The notes below the pieces were generated by a model. The model saw only the letters and a list, made by a program, of their open reading frames with translations, ran no database searches and was not told the origin of the DNA. From assembly GCA_030268105.1 (NCBI GenBank), contig BSDZ01000047.1:62001-126000 (forward strand): a DNA stretch of 64,000 bases, written 5' to 3'. The translations under genes and the position numbers were made by a program. The stretch comes from Volvox africanus. Its lineage: Eukaryota > Chlorophyta > Chlorophyceae > Chlamydomonadales > Volvocaceae. Below are positions 37,001 to 47,984 of the stretch, piece by piece. Every line of letters begins with the position of its first letter. Positions within the stretch are counted from its first letter, which is position 1.

Positions 37001-39794
37001 AAGTGGGGCGGGGAAGGGCTCATTTATTCGGCGTCGCGGGATTGCACTATCAGCGCGTGGGACGACACGGATGGAAAGCTGGTGGGTGGACCTGGGTGCG
37101 CCTGATGAGGGGGCGTGCCCGATTTGGGGGTTGGAGTTTGCGATGGAGGGAGGCGCGGCAGCAGTAGGCGCAGCGGAATCGTACTTCTATTTATGCCGAC
37201 GAGGAAGGCAACAGAGCGCGTTTGGAAGGCAATTTCGCCGTCGATAAAAAAGGTGGAGGGTGCATTGGGGAAGTGCCTTATGGAGTTAGTGACGTATGGT
37301 GAGTAGGTTCGGGTGAACCAGGAGGGCTTTGGTTGCCGCGTCTGCGTTGGGACCTTACCGAAATTCGCAGTGTTCTCCCTGCTCAGTGTCTGCGTTAGGC
37401 TGGCTTGAGGTCGCGAGGTTTGGTGGATGTGGAATAAAGAACTCGCGCGGCTGTTACGACTGCGCTTCCGTCCCCATACAGATAAGTGGTAGGTATCAAC
37501 GCTCTCTTCCCTTTTGACCCTGCACCCCGTCCCTCCCCCTTTCTCACACCCACTCACCCAAGGTCCGCGTGTTCAAAGGTCATGGCCACTGGGTAAACAC
37601 TCTGGCGCTATCCTCCGAGTACGTCCTGCGGACCGGAGCCTTCGACCACACCGGGAAGGCACCCGAGGACCCGGAGGTGGGGAGACGGGGGAGTGACTGT
37701 GTTGAGGGGTTGGCTCTGTTTGCGGAGGCGCGGCTGGAAGGGTGAAAGGTAAAAGTTATTGGTGGCGCGAGGCAGCCCTCAGGAGAACCACTTTACGGCG
37801 GGTCTTCTCCGCTATGACAAATGGCATTGCGCGCGCTTGTGGGCAGACACTTATTTTTTCTCAGATTTTGCCACTGTTCGTTTGGGGGACGCGCATTAGC
37901 AACACAAACTAACGTTAAGGGCAGGGTGCCCCCATGTCGATGGACGGTGACGACCCCAATTAAAGTGACCTGCGAGCTGACCAGTAGCGGAGTTGACGCC
38001 TTAGTTGATTCGGCAGATTCCGCTGGATGCTGGTGGTGGGTGCTGAACCTGGGAAAACCACTGATTTCGGAGAAGTCGGCATAGGAGACTGGATGAGGGT
38101 GCCCCGAAACACCGGGGAAGGTAGGGACTGCCAGGTTAGTGGCCACGGGTGATGTACCCCCCTATCCTACACACATACACAAACTATGCACAAGAAGGGA
38201 AGGAACGATTTCCCCTGGCATATCAGGTCGCCTTATCCCTTAACCATCGCTCCCCCAACATCACGCTATATTCATATTTAGTCCCCCTCTTAATATTTGG
38301 CCTCGCTTGACAGGCGGCCAAACAAACGGCCGCTGAGCGGTATGCAGAGGCGACTGCTGGGAAGTGAGTGTTTGTTTGGGTTACGGGGTGGATGTCTTCA
38401 CTTACACCTAGAACCTCACCCTGCTAGAGACTCTCCCTAGTGACCAAAAAATTACATATGTTAACGACTGCGACATATATATAACTTATTTCGCCTGGAC
38501 TGTGTTGTACTTGAGTTTTGGGACGAGGATTTGGACAACTTACCTCCGTTCCAAATCCCTTCTCGTATGTTGTGATCCTGTGAAGTGACTCGTCCTTGTG
38601 GAAACAGAAACCAGAGGGGTCGGCAACACCAGGATGGGTGCATCCCCACAGCTGTAATGTGCCTGTTTCCTGACATCCTCTCTTTCACACTGTTTCGGGG
38701 GTGTTTTGGAGGAGGAAGTCGACGGCCTGGCCTGACAGTAGTTTCACTGGTTGCAGCAGCTCATCTGGGCCTCCTTCATGTTTCTGTCCCCAGGCCCGAG
38801 CGGCTGGTATCCGGCAGTGATGACTTCACACTGTGCCTTTACGAACCCTCCACCAGCAAGAACCCCATCACGAGGATGACCGGCCATGTGCAGCTTGTTA
38901 ATCAGGTGGACAGGGAAGTGGCCGTTACCTTGTGAACTGCTTTTTAGAGGATCGAGACACATTGGGTAGCTTAGTACGTGTTGAAGAAATGGAGATGTGG
39001 GACCCAAGTATGTAATCGTATGTTTTGGTAGAGAAAACGATATAATAGCTATTGGCATGCTGTGAAAGAGTAAGCCCTAGGAAAACACATAACGATGATG
39101 CTTGTGTTCGAGAGGATGTACGTCTTATCTTTTCTCTTTCCCGCACTGCATCGAAAATGGCAGCATTCCCTTTACCCGTGTCTCACACTCCTCCCGTCTC
39201 TTCTGCTCAGGTCGTCTTCTCCCCGGATGGCCGCTACATCCTGTCCGCCTCCTTTGACAAGTCCGTCAAGCTGTGGGACGGCTGTAGGGGAACTTTCCTC
39301 GCCACCCTGCGTGGTCACGTGGGACCTGTGTACCAGGTAGCTTGGTCGGCAGACAGTCGCATGTTTGTGAGCGGGAGCAAGGACAGCACACTAAAGGTCA
39401 GGGCTGGGTTGTCGGCAACCGGGAGTGAACTTGCGGTCAAGGGGCCTGAAGGTTGAATGCCTTGGAAGGAAGAGGCGGCTAATGGGGTTCCGGTTAGGAG
39501 ATATCCGTTTTCAAGGATATAGGGAGCAAATCCAAGGACGCTTTTGGTTACGTAGATGTTGGCCGGCATCCGCACGCACCCAACACCCCTTGTACACACG
39601 CACACTCGCAGCCCCTCCTACTCGTACCTTAACCCGTGCTTCCCCACCCCCAGGTGTGGGACCTACGCACTCGGAAGCTCAAAGTGGACTTACCCGGGCA
39701 TTCTGATGAGGTTTTCACTGTAGATTGGAGCCCAGACGGATGCATGGTGGCGTCCGGGGGGAAGGACCGGGTGCTCAAGCTGTGGAGGCACTGA
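34017..39794 (+). CDS. NLE1: Notchless protein homolog, WD40 ribosome-assembly factor, 12 exons, 489 residues
   Basis: Acts in the nucleus in late 60S subunit maturation: its N-terminal domain binds the AAA+ ATPase Midasin (Rea1) to drive release of assembly factors (known for the family). Exons: 34017-34134, 34288-34403, 34822-34905, 35172-35345, 35635-35787, 36256-36327, 36932-37081, 37563-37676, 38314-38363, 38794-38905, 39211-39396, 39654-39794. All phases agree; the total is 1,470 nt, close to the usual ~485 residues. Exons 1-3 carry the NLE domain (LDIPHNVTPMQLEVLLNGLL, then EEKLPYSF). Exons 4-12 carry the WD40 propeller, with repeats such as GHKNWVLVVTWSPD, GHGHWVNTLALS, ERLVSGSDDFTL and GHSDEVFTVDWSPDG. 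Intron 6 starts with GC (AAG|GCAAGC), a known minor donor type. The segment between repeats in exons 8-9 is shorter and less conserved than the rest. The gene looks intact. Confidence 0.94.
37919..38176 (-). repeat. dispersed repeat copy in NLE1 intron 8
   Basis: About 258 bp that match 60474-60738 in the opposite orientation with only a few differences. The open frame inside is shared by both copies and has no recognisable product. No clear terminal inverted repeats were seen; it may be a solo LTR or another non-autonomous element. Confidence 0.85.
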
Positions 39795-41390
39795 GCGGGG
39801 GTAAAACCGGGCCGCAAAAAGGGCTACAGTGAGAGTGCTTTGCTCGAGGTGGAGGCGTGAGAGGGATCGCTGCTGAAGTTTGATCAGGGTCGGGGGCTGC
39901 AGCCGCTTAGACGCACACGGATGTGCGCCACGTGCGTCTACGTTCATATCCTTGAACTTCAGCCCATTGTAGGACAGGGACACGACATGAACGTGCGAGT
40001 CTGTGTGCAGAAGCCAAGGGTGAATGGATGGAGAATGGATGGCGGAAGGAGCACAGGTCAATGTTTCCCACTTATACATGCAGCATGACAGTGGCGCCCA
40101 TCTCTGAAGCTTTGACACCGTGTGAGTATTGCCAAACTTCTGCTCGGACGGGGCAAATGCTGGCGCGGTAAATTGGGTAGCCAAAGATGAAGCGTGCACT
40201 GACACATCTATAACACGACTTTGACCTTGTGCGCATAACATGGTCGCTCTGGAAAAGAGGCGTAAAGGAGATGCTTTACCGGGTTTCGTTTAGTAGCGAG
40301 AGTTACTCCAGTAAAGTTTGACTGCGTTGGGAAGTGTAACAGAGACCAACGCAGGGAAGAGATAACATCATCGCATTCAAAGGTGACAGGCCCCCTGACA
40401 GGCCTCCAGAGCTAGCTGCAGCACGCATCCACATCCACATGCGTACAGGTCCGGGTCGTCTGAAGCCTTGGGGCCAGGGCTGGGTTGTGGATAGGCACTG
40501 TGTTGGGTGTCTTGGAGTCACTCTTCAGTGCGGACATGAGTCGGAGTCGGAGGGCTGAATTGGTCACTTTGCTTAGCGTGCCCACCTATGGGCACGTCGT
40601 CGTTTGTCGCATAGGCAAAGGGTTAAAACCACTTATGGGCGAGTGCAGTATGGGCATGGGTTAGCCGACCGGAGACCGCCTGCAGATCGGGGCCACTTGA
40701 TGCTGTTGTATACAGAGGAGTGCTGCGATGAGGCCAAGTAAAGCAAGACTTGTGATGTAAAATTTGACGCTGGCACTTCTGGTACCCTCGTTTCTGGCCT
40801 GGTACCCTGTTATCTTCCCTGCAATCTTCCCTGTACGATTATCTCCCACCGGCCCGCGCGCCTCCAACTGGTCTTCACTGGTCAGATTACTATCTTCCCT
40901 GCAATCGGTGTTGATGGCTCTGACGTTCTGGTTCAGAGCTTAGTTTGGTGTGAAGGGAATAGCGCTACAGAACGCATCCTATCCGACACGTCCACCCAGC
41001 CCAAAGTCAGTTCACGGCCCGGCTTTTAGCTAATGCAAGTGCGATGATTTGCACCACCGATTGCGACATATTACACAAATGGTATTGTGAATCGTACACC
41101 CATGTTTATCTGCCTTGATGCGTCGTCTGAACAATCATGCCCAGCAAGTTCCCACTCGCGCTTTGTATGAAAGCCCTCCAAGCCCTTTGTAATGAATTGC
41201 GCTCGTGCAAGGCTCACGACTGTCGAAACACTTTGAGACGTCACGTGGTCTTATGCAACAGGTATTATGTCGGGGTAGGGAAGTGGCATCTCTTGCCTAT
41301 CAAACTGTCATAATGTACCAGCATTTAAATGCCAAAGCCTACGAATGCTTCCATCAGTGATGTTATAGAAGTTCAATTCTCGTTCTAGCT
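39795..41390. other. intergenic stretch after NLE1
   Basis: It holds a TGTAA signal at about 40336, roughly 540 nt after the NLE1 stop, and short repeated words such as ATCTTCCCTG near 40810-40900. No gene was supported. Confidence 0.5.
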
Positions 41391-41404
41391 AAAATTATGG
41401 GCAG

Positions 41405-41476
41405 ATGCGTAGCTGTGGTACTACTACTGCTGTAGTAGCTGTAGCTACAGCTGTATTATCGGATGTAGCTGTAGTT
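41405..41476. repeat. GTAGCTGTAG-rich palindromic stretch
   Basis: Words such as TGTAGTAGCTGTAGCTACAGCTG and ATGTAGCTGTAG fold back on each other. The stretch could form a hairpin. No function is assigned. Confidence 0.6.
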
Positions 41477-42085
41477 TAGTAAGTTCAGTGGGAATGTCGT
41501 ACCCGGATGGAATTGTTTGCTGGGACGAATTGTCCTTTCGCCTTGAGCCCAATCATTGCAACAACTGTGAACGTTTACAGCTTTCCCCAATTCCAAGAAT
41601 GTTCCCTTTAGGGTTAGACGGGTGAGCTCTTAGTCACCGAAGAACAAAAGGCAAAATGAGTCTTTGGACACTTCAGCCGTTTACCGTGCCTAAACTTAGC
41701 CTCAATCCCAGGTGCGAACAAGCCAGATTTTCACCCGTGGAACTAGTAAGCCAGAATGACTTTGTTGTACCTTCAGTTGTTCCTGTAACGAATACTGGGC
41801 TGATCATAAAAACTAATAAAATAATTACACTTATAAAGCGACATTTCGAAAATGTGGGTTCTCTCATGGTGTTTAGGGCTTACTTGCAGCCTAGAGGTGT
41901 TGACCCCCAAAGTCACTTTAGGCCTGCTTCTGCAAGCCCGAATTGAAACCTACTGCGCTCCTCCGCCATGGCTTGCCCCATGGTCGTCCAGTACGACCAT
42001 TCCTACCGTAGAAATATTCCTATCCAACCACAGGCAGCAAAGGAATGATGAAGCTAGTAGGCCTGTTTGTGAAATCCCCGAAACC

Positions 42086-42201
42086 GAATCTACGGCGTTC
42101 CGGTGTAGCTCGTCCCGTCGTCGTCCAGTACGGCCATTCCTAGCCGTAGGAATTTTCCTACACGTCTCAGGCGGGCTAGGAATTTCCTACGCCGTAGATT
42201 G
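42086..42201. mobile_element. short element with 11-12-bp terminal inverted repeats, MITE-like
   Basis: GAATCTACGGCG at the left end and CGCCGTAGATTG at the right end are inverted copies and bound about 116 bp. The inside is partly self-complementary, with TAGCCGTAGGAATTTTCCTA and GGCTAGGAATTTCCTACG. A related stretch, CCAGTACGACCATTCCTACCG, lies upstream near 41990. The size and ends suit a miniature inverted-repeat element or a foldback. No target-site duplication could be confirmed. Confidence 0.5.
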
Positions 42202-42676
42202 AACTAGTGGAGCATCTTTTTGCATTGGAATGGTTTGGTGTGCTTCTGTAATTTCCAATGCCGGCAGCGCAGCCTTCTTCCTATAAACTTTTACCAAGGA
42301 AGTTTGCAAGGAGTTTGCAAGGCAATCATACAACGTTCCTCACCCAAGTTGTAATTTTAATGGGATTAAAGTATAACTTTATATTATCCTACTGAAAAGG
42401 ATTCGTCATTCGCAAGGTCTTCGCTCAGGGTCGCTGAGATATAACTACCACGGGGCATCAAGATAAAATTCAAAGAACGCTGTCGTTGATGTCATACCAA
42501 ATAACAAACATTAATTGGTAATCCTGCATCACCATTAGAAACAGAATGAGGTCGCGTTCTTCATGTGAGAGGTTCCACTGTTAAGGCGCTTGAGCACCAC
42601 GTAGATCCTACTGTCGCATTTTAATTCTAACTACAACTACCACATAGGATTATCGTAAATCAACACCTAAACTTTA

Positions 42677-42914
42677 ATTGGTTTCGGCCTGGTCTCGTCG
42701 TATTGCAGAAACAAGCGACATAGGATTCCTAATGTACGAAAATTGCGGCCGTAGATTCTGCTCGAAACCACAGCCTGGAAAAACAGGCCTATTGTTTCCT
42801 TGATTTCAGCCTGGTCTTGTCGTATAGCAGAAACGAGCGACATAGGATTACTAGCGTAGGAAATGTTTAACGTAGATTCTGCTCGAAACCAGAGCCTGCA
42901 AATACGGGCCTGTT
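42677..42914. repeat. two diverged tandem copies of a ~120-bp repeat
   Basis: The two copies, about 42677-42799 and 42801-42914, share GCCTGGTCTYGTCGTAT, GCAGAAACRAGCGACATAGG and GTAGATTCTGCTCGAAACCA, with scattered differences. They share the CGTAGATT word with the nearby MITE-like element. Confidence 0.75.
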
Positions 42915-43207
42915 GTTGTTTGCTGTACTGTGTTAAGCCGTACGGACACTTTTTACCTACCTAAGTTCCCATTCCTTGTGGTAAAATTAGATACCATAAC
43001 CAGCAAGAAGCGCTCAAAATTTTCATACTTGAATCGGCATGAAGGGATCGTTGCTCTTCTTATGGGTAAAAAGTACGACATATGTTTTTTTGCAAACCCC
43101 TTGCAAACGGTATGTAAGAGCGATGACGGAAACTTATAATTTAGGAAGAGTTGACAAGAAGGAATTTAAGAGGTCCTTATTTTACAGAGTCTTCCGGCTT
43201 TGCAACA

Positions 43208-46200
43208 ATGCCACGGAAACGCTTACGCCTTGTTTTTTGCGATTGTTTTGATTGTCGTGATAGGCCCGATGTATCATTGACCAAAGAACAGCTTGATGCA
43301 TCAGCCGTTGTGGCGAGGCAAGAACCGCCTCCCAAGGCGCTTCTGCTTTTTGCGACAGGTCTCGTTGTTTCTGCAGATGGCGAAACTAATCTGGAATCAT
43401 GCACACTTCCTCATTTGAATACGGTAGTCCGGGAAGGAAACATTGGTTTATTGGCAGTGCGTCATGCGGAAGCCAGGGCCGGTGAGGAGTTCTCGCGGGA
43501 CCTGCTGCCCTTTTCCTTCATGAGTCTCGGAATTCAGTACTTCATCCCAGCTACCATTATCCATAATTTATTGCCTGGCTGCATTCTTATGATGCCCAGG
43601 TTTGGGGCCAGGAGCCGCCGCAAGTGAGTTCGCGCAACTCTTGGGAGTGTACCAGGTAAGGTTTGGCTCCGCCAACACCGGCATCAATCATTCTTCATCC
43701 AATCTCATCCTCGTGGTGCTACTCTTTATCCAGGATGTCATGAAACCCCAGCCGTCCCCGGATAGCAGAGATATCAGCCTCCCCAGCCTGGCAGCAAGGT
43801 GAGGCCCTCCGTCTGGCGTGTCCACCCGTCACAGACCTGTGTGCAGCGCGAATAAGGTACCTTTAAGATCCCCATGTGCACACACCATCCCCTTTTAAGG
43901 TACCTTTTTAGATCCCCACGTGCACACTGCTGATCGTGCCCGGGTAAAGCTGCCTGCCGACTAGCGGTATTTATCCCTGGTATGAAGCATTCCTGGCGTC
44001 CTGCTCCTCGGTTTTGAATGCAACCGCACCGAAGTTTCTAACAGTGGTAATCAGGTCATAAATCATTCCTGCAGCAATGCATTTATGGAAGTTATTGTGT
44101 GATCCTGGGACATTAAGTTATATAATTTAAAGATTGAGAATAAAATCTTATGGGTAAAAAAATAGCAGCAGCAAAAAAAGCCATTGAAAAAACAAAAGAA
44201 TATTCTTTACAAGAAGCTATATCTTTAGTAAAGAAATCTTGCTTTGCTAAATTTGATGAAACATTAGATATTGCAATTAATCTTGGTGTTGATCCAAGGC
44301 ATTCGGATCAAATGGTAAGGGGGGTGGTTTCTTTGCCCGCCGGTACCGGTAAGGATGTAAGAGTTGCAGTAATTTGTAAAGAGGATAAGGTTGCTGACGC
44401 AAAGGCAGCTGGTGCTGACATTGCTGGTTCTACTGAAATTATCGATAATATTAAGGCAGGAAAAATAGATTTGGATATATGTATAAGTACTCCTGATATG
44501 ATGGGAGTAGTAGGACAAGTAGCAAGAGTTTTAGGTCCAAAGGGGTTAATGCCGAATCCGAAGCTTGGAACGGTAACTGCAGATATTACAACGGCCGTAA
44601 AAAATGCTAAGAGTGGTCAAGTAGAGTATAGAGTAGAGAAAGCGGGGATAGTTCATGCGGGTATCGGTAAGATATCTTTTGCAGATGCAGATTTATTAAA
44701 GAACGCTATAGCTTTTATAGAATCTGTTGCTAAAGCAAAGCCGGCAGGTGCAAAAGGAACCTATTTAAAAAGGATTCATGTGTCTTCTACTATGGGTCCA
44801 TCTCTTAGGGTTGATTTGTCAACAGTTTCACAGTAGAAGTTTTTGGAGAGGACAAGGTGCTAAGATCAGAAAAAAAGACTTTCGTTTCGGAATTCGAAAA
44901 AATTTATCAGGATTCTAATTCGGTAATTATTACCCATTATCGTGGGCTGACAGTTTCGCAGATTACAAATTTACGTAAGGCTCTCAGGGAGAATGGTGCA
45001 TCTTTTAAGATAGTAAAAAATACACTTTCCAAAATAGCTGCCACCAATGTTAAGTTAACACATGATCCTGAAGCTTTTTCCGGGCCGACTGCAATAGCTT
45101 ATTCTAAAGATCCTGTGGCTGCTGCAAAAGGAGTAGTTGAGTTTGCTAAAGCCAATGATAACTTAAAAGTTATTGGTGGGATAGTGAATGAAAAAATTTT
45201 GAATGTAGTTGAAGTACAACAATTAGCTAAGTTACCATCTCTCGATCAATTAAGAGGAAAAATAGTTGGTATACTATACTTGAAAAAATTTGCTAAAATT
45301 GAAAAAGGATCTTCTGCTACTAAAAAAGATACAGTAGTAGGTACAGTCACTATGGCTGACTGTGAAGAAATTGCTAAAATTAAAATGCAGGATTTAAATG
45401 CTAATGACATTGCGGCTGCTGCAAAAATTATAGCAGGTACCGCAGAATCTATGGGTATTAAAGTAATAAAAATTTTGAATGTAGTTGAAGCTCACAGAGT
45501 TGCTGTCCATGTGTCGATGTGCATTGGAGCAGTACCAACAGGATAGAGGTTCTTGACAGCTTCACAGATTTGGAAAAGCACTACATCGTTCCCCTATTTA
45601 CTGGAAGCTTGTGCCAGTGATATGATGACTTGTGCACACAGATTCAAGGGAATGCAGGCCGCCGTTGCTTCTACGAATGCCTTAGCACGGCATCTGGCGC
45701 AGCAGCTTGGTATGACTGTGGTAGATCGATTGAGTTTGGGAGAAGCTGGCCACACTCCATCAGGAGTAGCAGATCCCTCGCAGAGGGATGTGACTGCCAG
45801 TGGTGCAGCCAGCACAGCGCAGGGCGCTGCGGGTGCAGCTGATGGATGCAGAGGGAAGAACATACTGGGACTACCAGACGTCGCCAGCTTTGCGGCAACC
45901 ATATCAGACGAGCTAGGTGAGTCTGGCCTGGACGACTTTCCCCATGCCCGTCGGATGGGGCTACTAACGTGGTCACTCTGAGAATCAAGGTGATTAAGTC
46001 CAGTAGGGCGCTGAATGACGGTTTCCAGTCTTGTCGTGCATTGGAAAGACTTTTGTGCCATGAATGAATGCGACCTCATGAATGAGGCCGCAGAACAATC
46101 ACGTTAATGGCGTCCCGCAGCGGCCAGCATGGGGGAAGCATGGACAGCAGCTGCAGGTTAGCATCAACCCAGTCGGCAGCTGATTTCATGGATTTAAGGG

Positions 46201-47448
46201 CGGCCCATACCGCAATATGACGTCTGTGCCATTTTGGGTGCTTCAGTCCCCGCAATAGCCCAGTCAGCATCATCATTACAACCATCGTATACTGTACAAC
46301 ATCGTGTACATATCTGTCATTGACACGACAATTACGGTTTCCTTCTTTCCTCCTTGCATGTGTACTTCTCGTCATTATTATAATACAGGAGATGGCCCCC
46401 GTTTCTCGGCATTACACTCGGGTAAAGTCAGCCCGCTGGCTTTTCCTTTCCAGGTGCTGCGGACAGCAGCAGTGGCCGGGACTTGCTGTTGATGCACATG
46501 GACCTGGACGACCTGATGGGACGCTCAGCTTTGTCGAAGGAAGCAGCGGAGGAGGATGGACAGGCAACTGCACGCACAACTGCTGCAGAAGCCGGGGTTG
46601 CCCAAGGCATTGGCACTGATGCTCGGTGGGATGCAGCTTTGGAGGCCCTGGAGTGGCTGGACTCGCTGGTCAAAGGGCTTCTAATGCTTCCAGGTCAGTG
46701 AGATTGTAGGATGGTCATGTAAATTTACACGCAAGAGTGAACTTGAACTTGCGCAAAAGACCTGGTCAGGGAGCTGGGTGTGATATTGGGCGCATAAAAC
46801 GTGGAGGTACAGTCGCGCGCAGGCAGTGGCAATCAATGAGCTTAGATCACCTGGGAAGCTGTTTATTATCCCTATGCAGCCTAGGCCCCTAGCTCTGGAT
46901 CGTTTGTTTGTAAAGCGATTCTCTTTCCATTTCATGCATTGATGTATCCAGCGATTCGGGAACGCACGCTCCTAGTGCTCATGTTGAGCCCGGCGGGACA
47001 TGAGATGCCAGTGGTCACGAGCATAGGTGGAGTTGGCGGCAACAGCGCCCTCTTGCAGCACGGCGGAATGCAGCTAGATCCCGCAGCAGTTGTAGTTACG
47101 CCGCGTAGCCTCGCACAGCTGGCCCCAAGCAGCGATGATGCAGTTGCCGCGGCAGCTGCGACCGCTGGCGCCAGTGGGGGCCTCTCGGTACTCGACGTGC
47201 CAGATTTCCCACTAGTGACTAGACCTGTGCAGAGCTTTGAATTGCTAGGCATGGCGCACATCGAGACGGACGCTCGCGCCCCGGTGTTGGTAGCACGCCG
47301 ACTGCCGGGTGTGGTGCGGCGCGATCGGGCGGAGAGGCTGGGATATAGGGAGGCGCTCACAGCGGGGGCGATGGGCGCTATGGTGATGGACAGGCTTTTG
47401 CCAGATGTCGCATATAAAATTGGGCGAGCACCCAAGTACGGTGCTTGA
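43208..47448 (+). CDS. conserved green-lineage protein of unknown function, six exons
   Basis: Exons: 43208-43481, 43600-43655 (or from 43612), 43734-43798, 45642-45916, 46454-46693, 46952-47448. All donors and acceptors are GT-AG and the phases agree. The protein resembles, from memory, a plant family without an assigned function: the order [11 protein letters not shown], then [30 protein letters not shown] and the C-terminus [14 protein letters not shown] follows that family. The stretch [17 protein letters not shown] weakly recalls the metal-site region of the alkaline phosphatase/phosphoglycerate mutase superfamily, but the metal ligands are not evident, so no reaction is proposed. The start could also be the in-frame ATG at 43151. 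Intron 3 (43799-45641) contains bacterial DNA in the same orientation. A TGTAA signal lies near 47629. Confidence 0.7.
44150..44836 (+). CDS. rplA: 50S ribosomal protein L1, bacterial type
   Basis: A 228-residue L1 of normal bacterial length, starting [14 protein letters not shown] and ending in [10 protein letters not shown]. Conserved L1 segments are present: [56 protein letters not shown], and [10 protein letters not shown]. In bacteria L1 binds 23S rRNA at the L1 stalk and its own mRNA. The reading frame is intact. In a nuclear intron it would need a host promoter and, to serve an organelle, a targeting sequence; neither is visible, so it is probably unexpressed. Confidence 0.93.
   Translation: MGKKIAAAKKAIEKTKEYSLQEAISLVKKSCFAKFDETLDIAINLGVDPRHSDQMVRGVVSLPAGTGKDVRVAVICKEDKVADAKAAGADIAGSTEIIDNIKAGKIDLDICISTPDMMGVVGQVARVLGPKGLMPNPKLGTVTADITTAVKNAKSGQVEYRVEKAGIVHAGIGKISFADADLLKNAIAFIESVAKAKPAGAKGTYLKRIHVSSTMGPSLRVDLSTVSQ
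44844..44850 (+). promoter_or_regulatory. bacterial ribosome-binding site before the L10 start
   Basis: GGAGAGG lies about 7 nt before a GTG start codon at 44857. The site and the GTG start show that genomic bacterial DNA was transferred, not a processed copy adapted to the host. Confidence 0.75.
45192..45490 (+). repeat. 23-bp direct repeat flanking the L11 piece
   Basis: The two copies, ends at about 45214 and 45490, are identical over 23 bp and lie 276 bp apart. The second copy is out of place in L11 and belongs to L10. It marks a rearrangement joint, for example template switching or an end-joining with copied filler. Confidence 0.8.
45290..45469 (+). pseudogene. rplK: C-terminal fragment of ribosomal protein L11
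   Basis: About 60 codons fused in frame to L10. They correspond to the rRNA-binding C-terminal domain of L11, with the conserved [24 protein letters not shown] and [12 protein letters not shown] segments. The N-terminal half is missing. The fit to L11 rests on remembered sequences. Confidence 0.8.
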
Positions 47449-47933
47449 GTAGTTGCGGCCATGCATATGACCGGAACACCGGATGTTATTGATCCCGTTC
47501 CTGCAACAGTTATGATTGTACGGCGAGTTTCCGTTCAGCGCGAATCAAGGCTGGGCCTAAGGAAGAACACTAAAGCATTTTGTTTTTATTGGTGAACTCT
47601 GGCGACTATTAATGTCGCAATTCTCGTGTAATGTCGCAATCCTCGCAAAGGAACTTAGCTACAGGATGTTCCGACGACTAGGTGCGCTAGCTGTCCTAAG
47701 AAATTCGAAACTCGTCTTTTGGGATAAACCGTCTGTTGAACATGCTACGAGTGACTGAGGAGGTGCTGGCATGGCTTGCCAGGTATGTGATTTCGGCAAG
47801 CTCTGACGAGTCTGGGATTTTCTTAATTGCGAATGTGGAACATATTTGCAGTTTTGCGTGCTTGATTTATATTTTGAGGAGTATCAAGCAGGTGCTCCTG
47901 CCGGCAGGCGGACTCTGGCGGAGTCCGTTCGTT
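47449..47933. other. intergenic stretch before the TEX2-like gene
   Basis: It holds the TGTAA signal near 47629 and a near-duplicate pair, AATGTCGCAATTCTCG and AATGTCGCAATCCTCG, at about 47611-47646. An open frame running from 47742 into the next feature encodes hydrophobic stretches, so the upstream gene could begin earlier than proposed. Confidence 0.4.
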
Positions 47934-47984
47934 ATGTTTACCGCCGGGGCGCTATTCGCTATCATAGCGACGGCAGTCGCATCC
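47934..47984 (+). other. candidate first exon with a membrane-spanning segment
   Basis: ATG at 47934 opens 17 codons, nearly all hydrophobic, that end at a perfect GTAAGT donor. TEX2-like proteins of plants start with such a segment. The next exon was not found with confidence; a hydrophobic stretch SFITVLVLVLTLLDPVAPLL near 48430 and an exon-like piece ending AAMYAWVK at about 48741 are candidates for parts of the same gene. Confidence 0.4.

Larger units (their letters stand above)
44100..45495 (+). other. AT-rich bacterial (rickettsial-type) DNA inside an intron
   Basis: The block is far richer in A and T than its surroundings, has no introns, and carries two bacterial ribosomal protein genes in the bacterial order rplA-rplJ with a bacterial ribosome-binding site between them. 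It lies wholly inside intron 3 of the surrounding gene. The exact left joint, near 44100, cannot be fixed by eye; the right joint is near 45490. The AT-rich coding and the protein sequences fit Rickettsiales. Endosymbionts of that order are known in volvocine algae. A transfer into the nucleus is the simplest reading, but contamination joined during assembly must be excluded. Confidence 0.8.
44857..45546 (+). pseudogene. rplJ: chimeric frame: L10 N-terminal part joined to the end of L11
   Basis: From GTG at 44857 the frame encodes L10: [52 protein letters not shown] and [14 protein letters not shown]10 usually has about 165-175 residues. After about residue 137 the similarity changes to the C-terminal half of L11: [40 protein letters not shown] and [17 protein letters not shown] 23-bp stretch, AAAAATTTTGAATGTAGTTG plus AAG, occurs first in L10 (about 45192-45214) and again after the L11 part (about 45468-45490), and then host-like sequence follows. 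In bacteria L11 lies before L1, so this order needs a rearrangement. The frame stays open across both joints to a stop at 45544. Confidence 0.85.

Noticed and set aside
44150..45546. Chloroplast or mitochondrial ribosomal protein genes encoded by the host
   Set aside because: No introns, no targeting sequence, a bacterial ribosome-binding site, a GTG start and bacterial gene order point to bacterial DNA.
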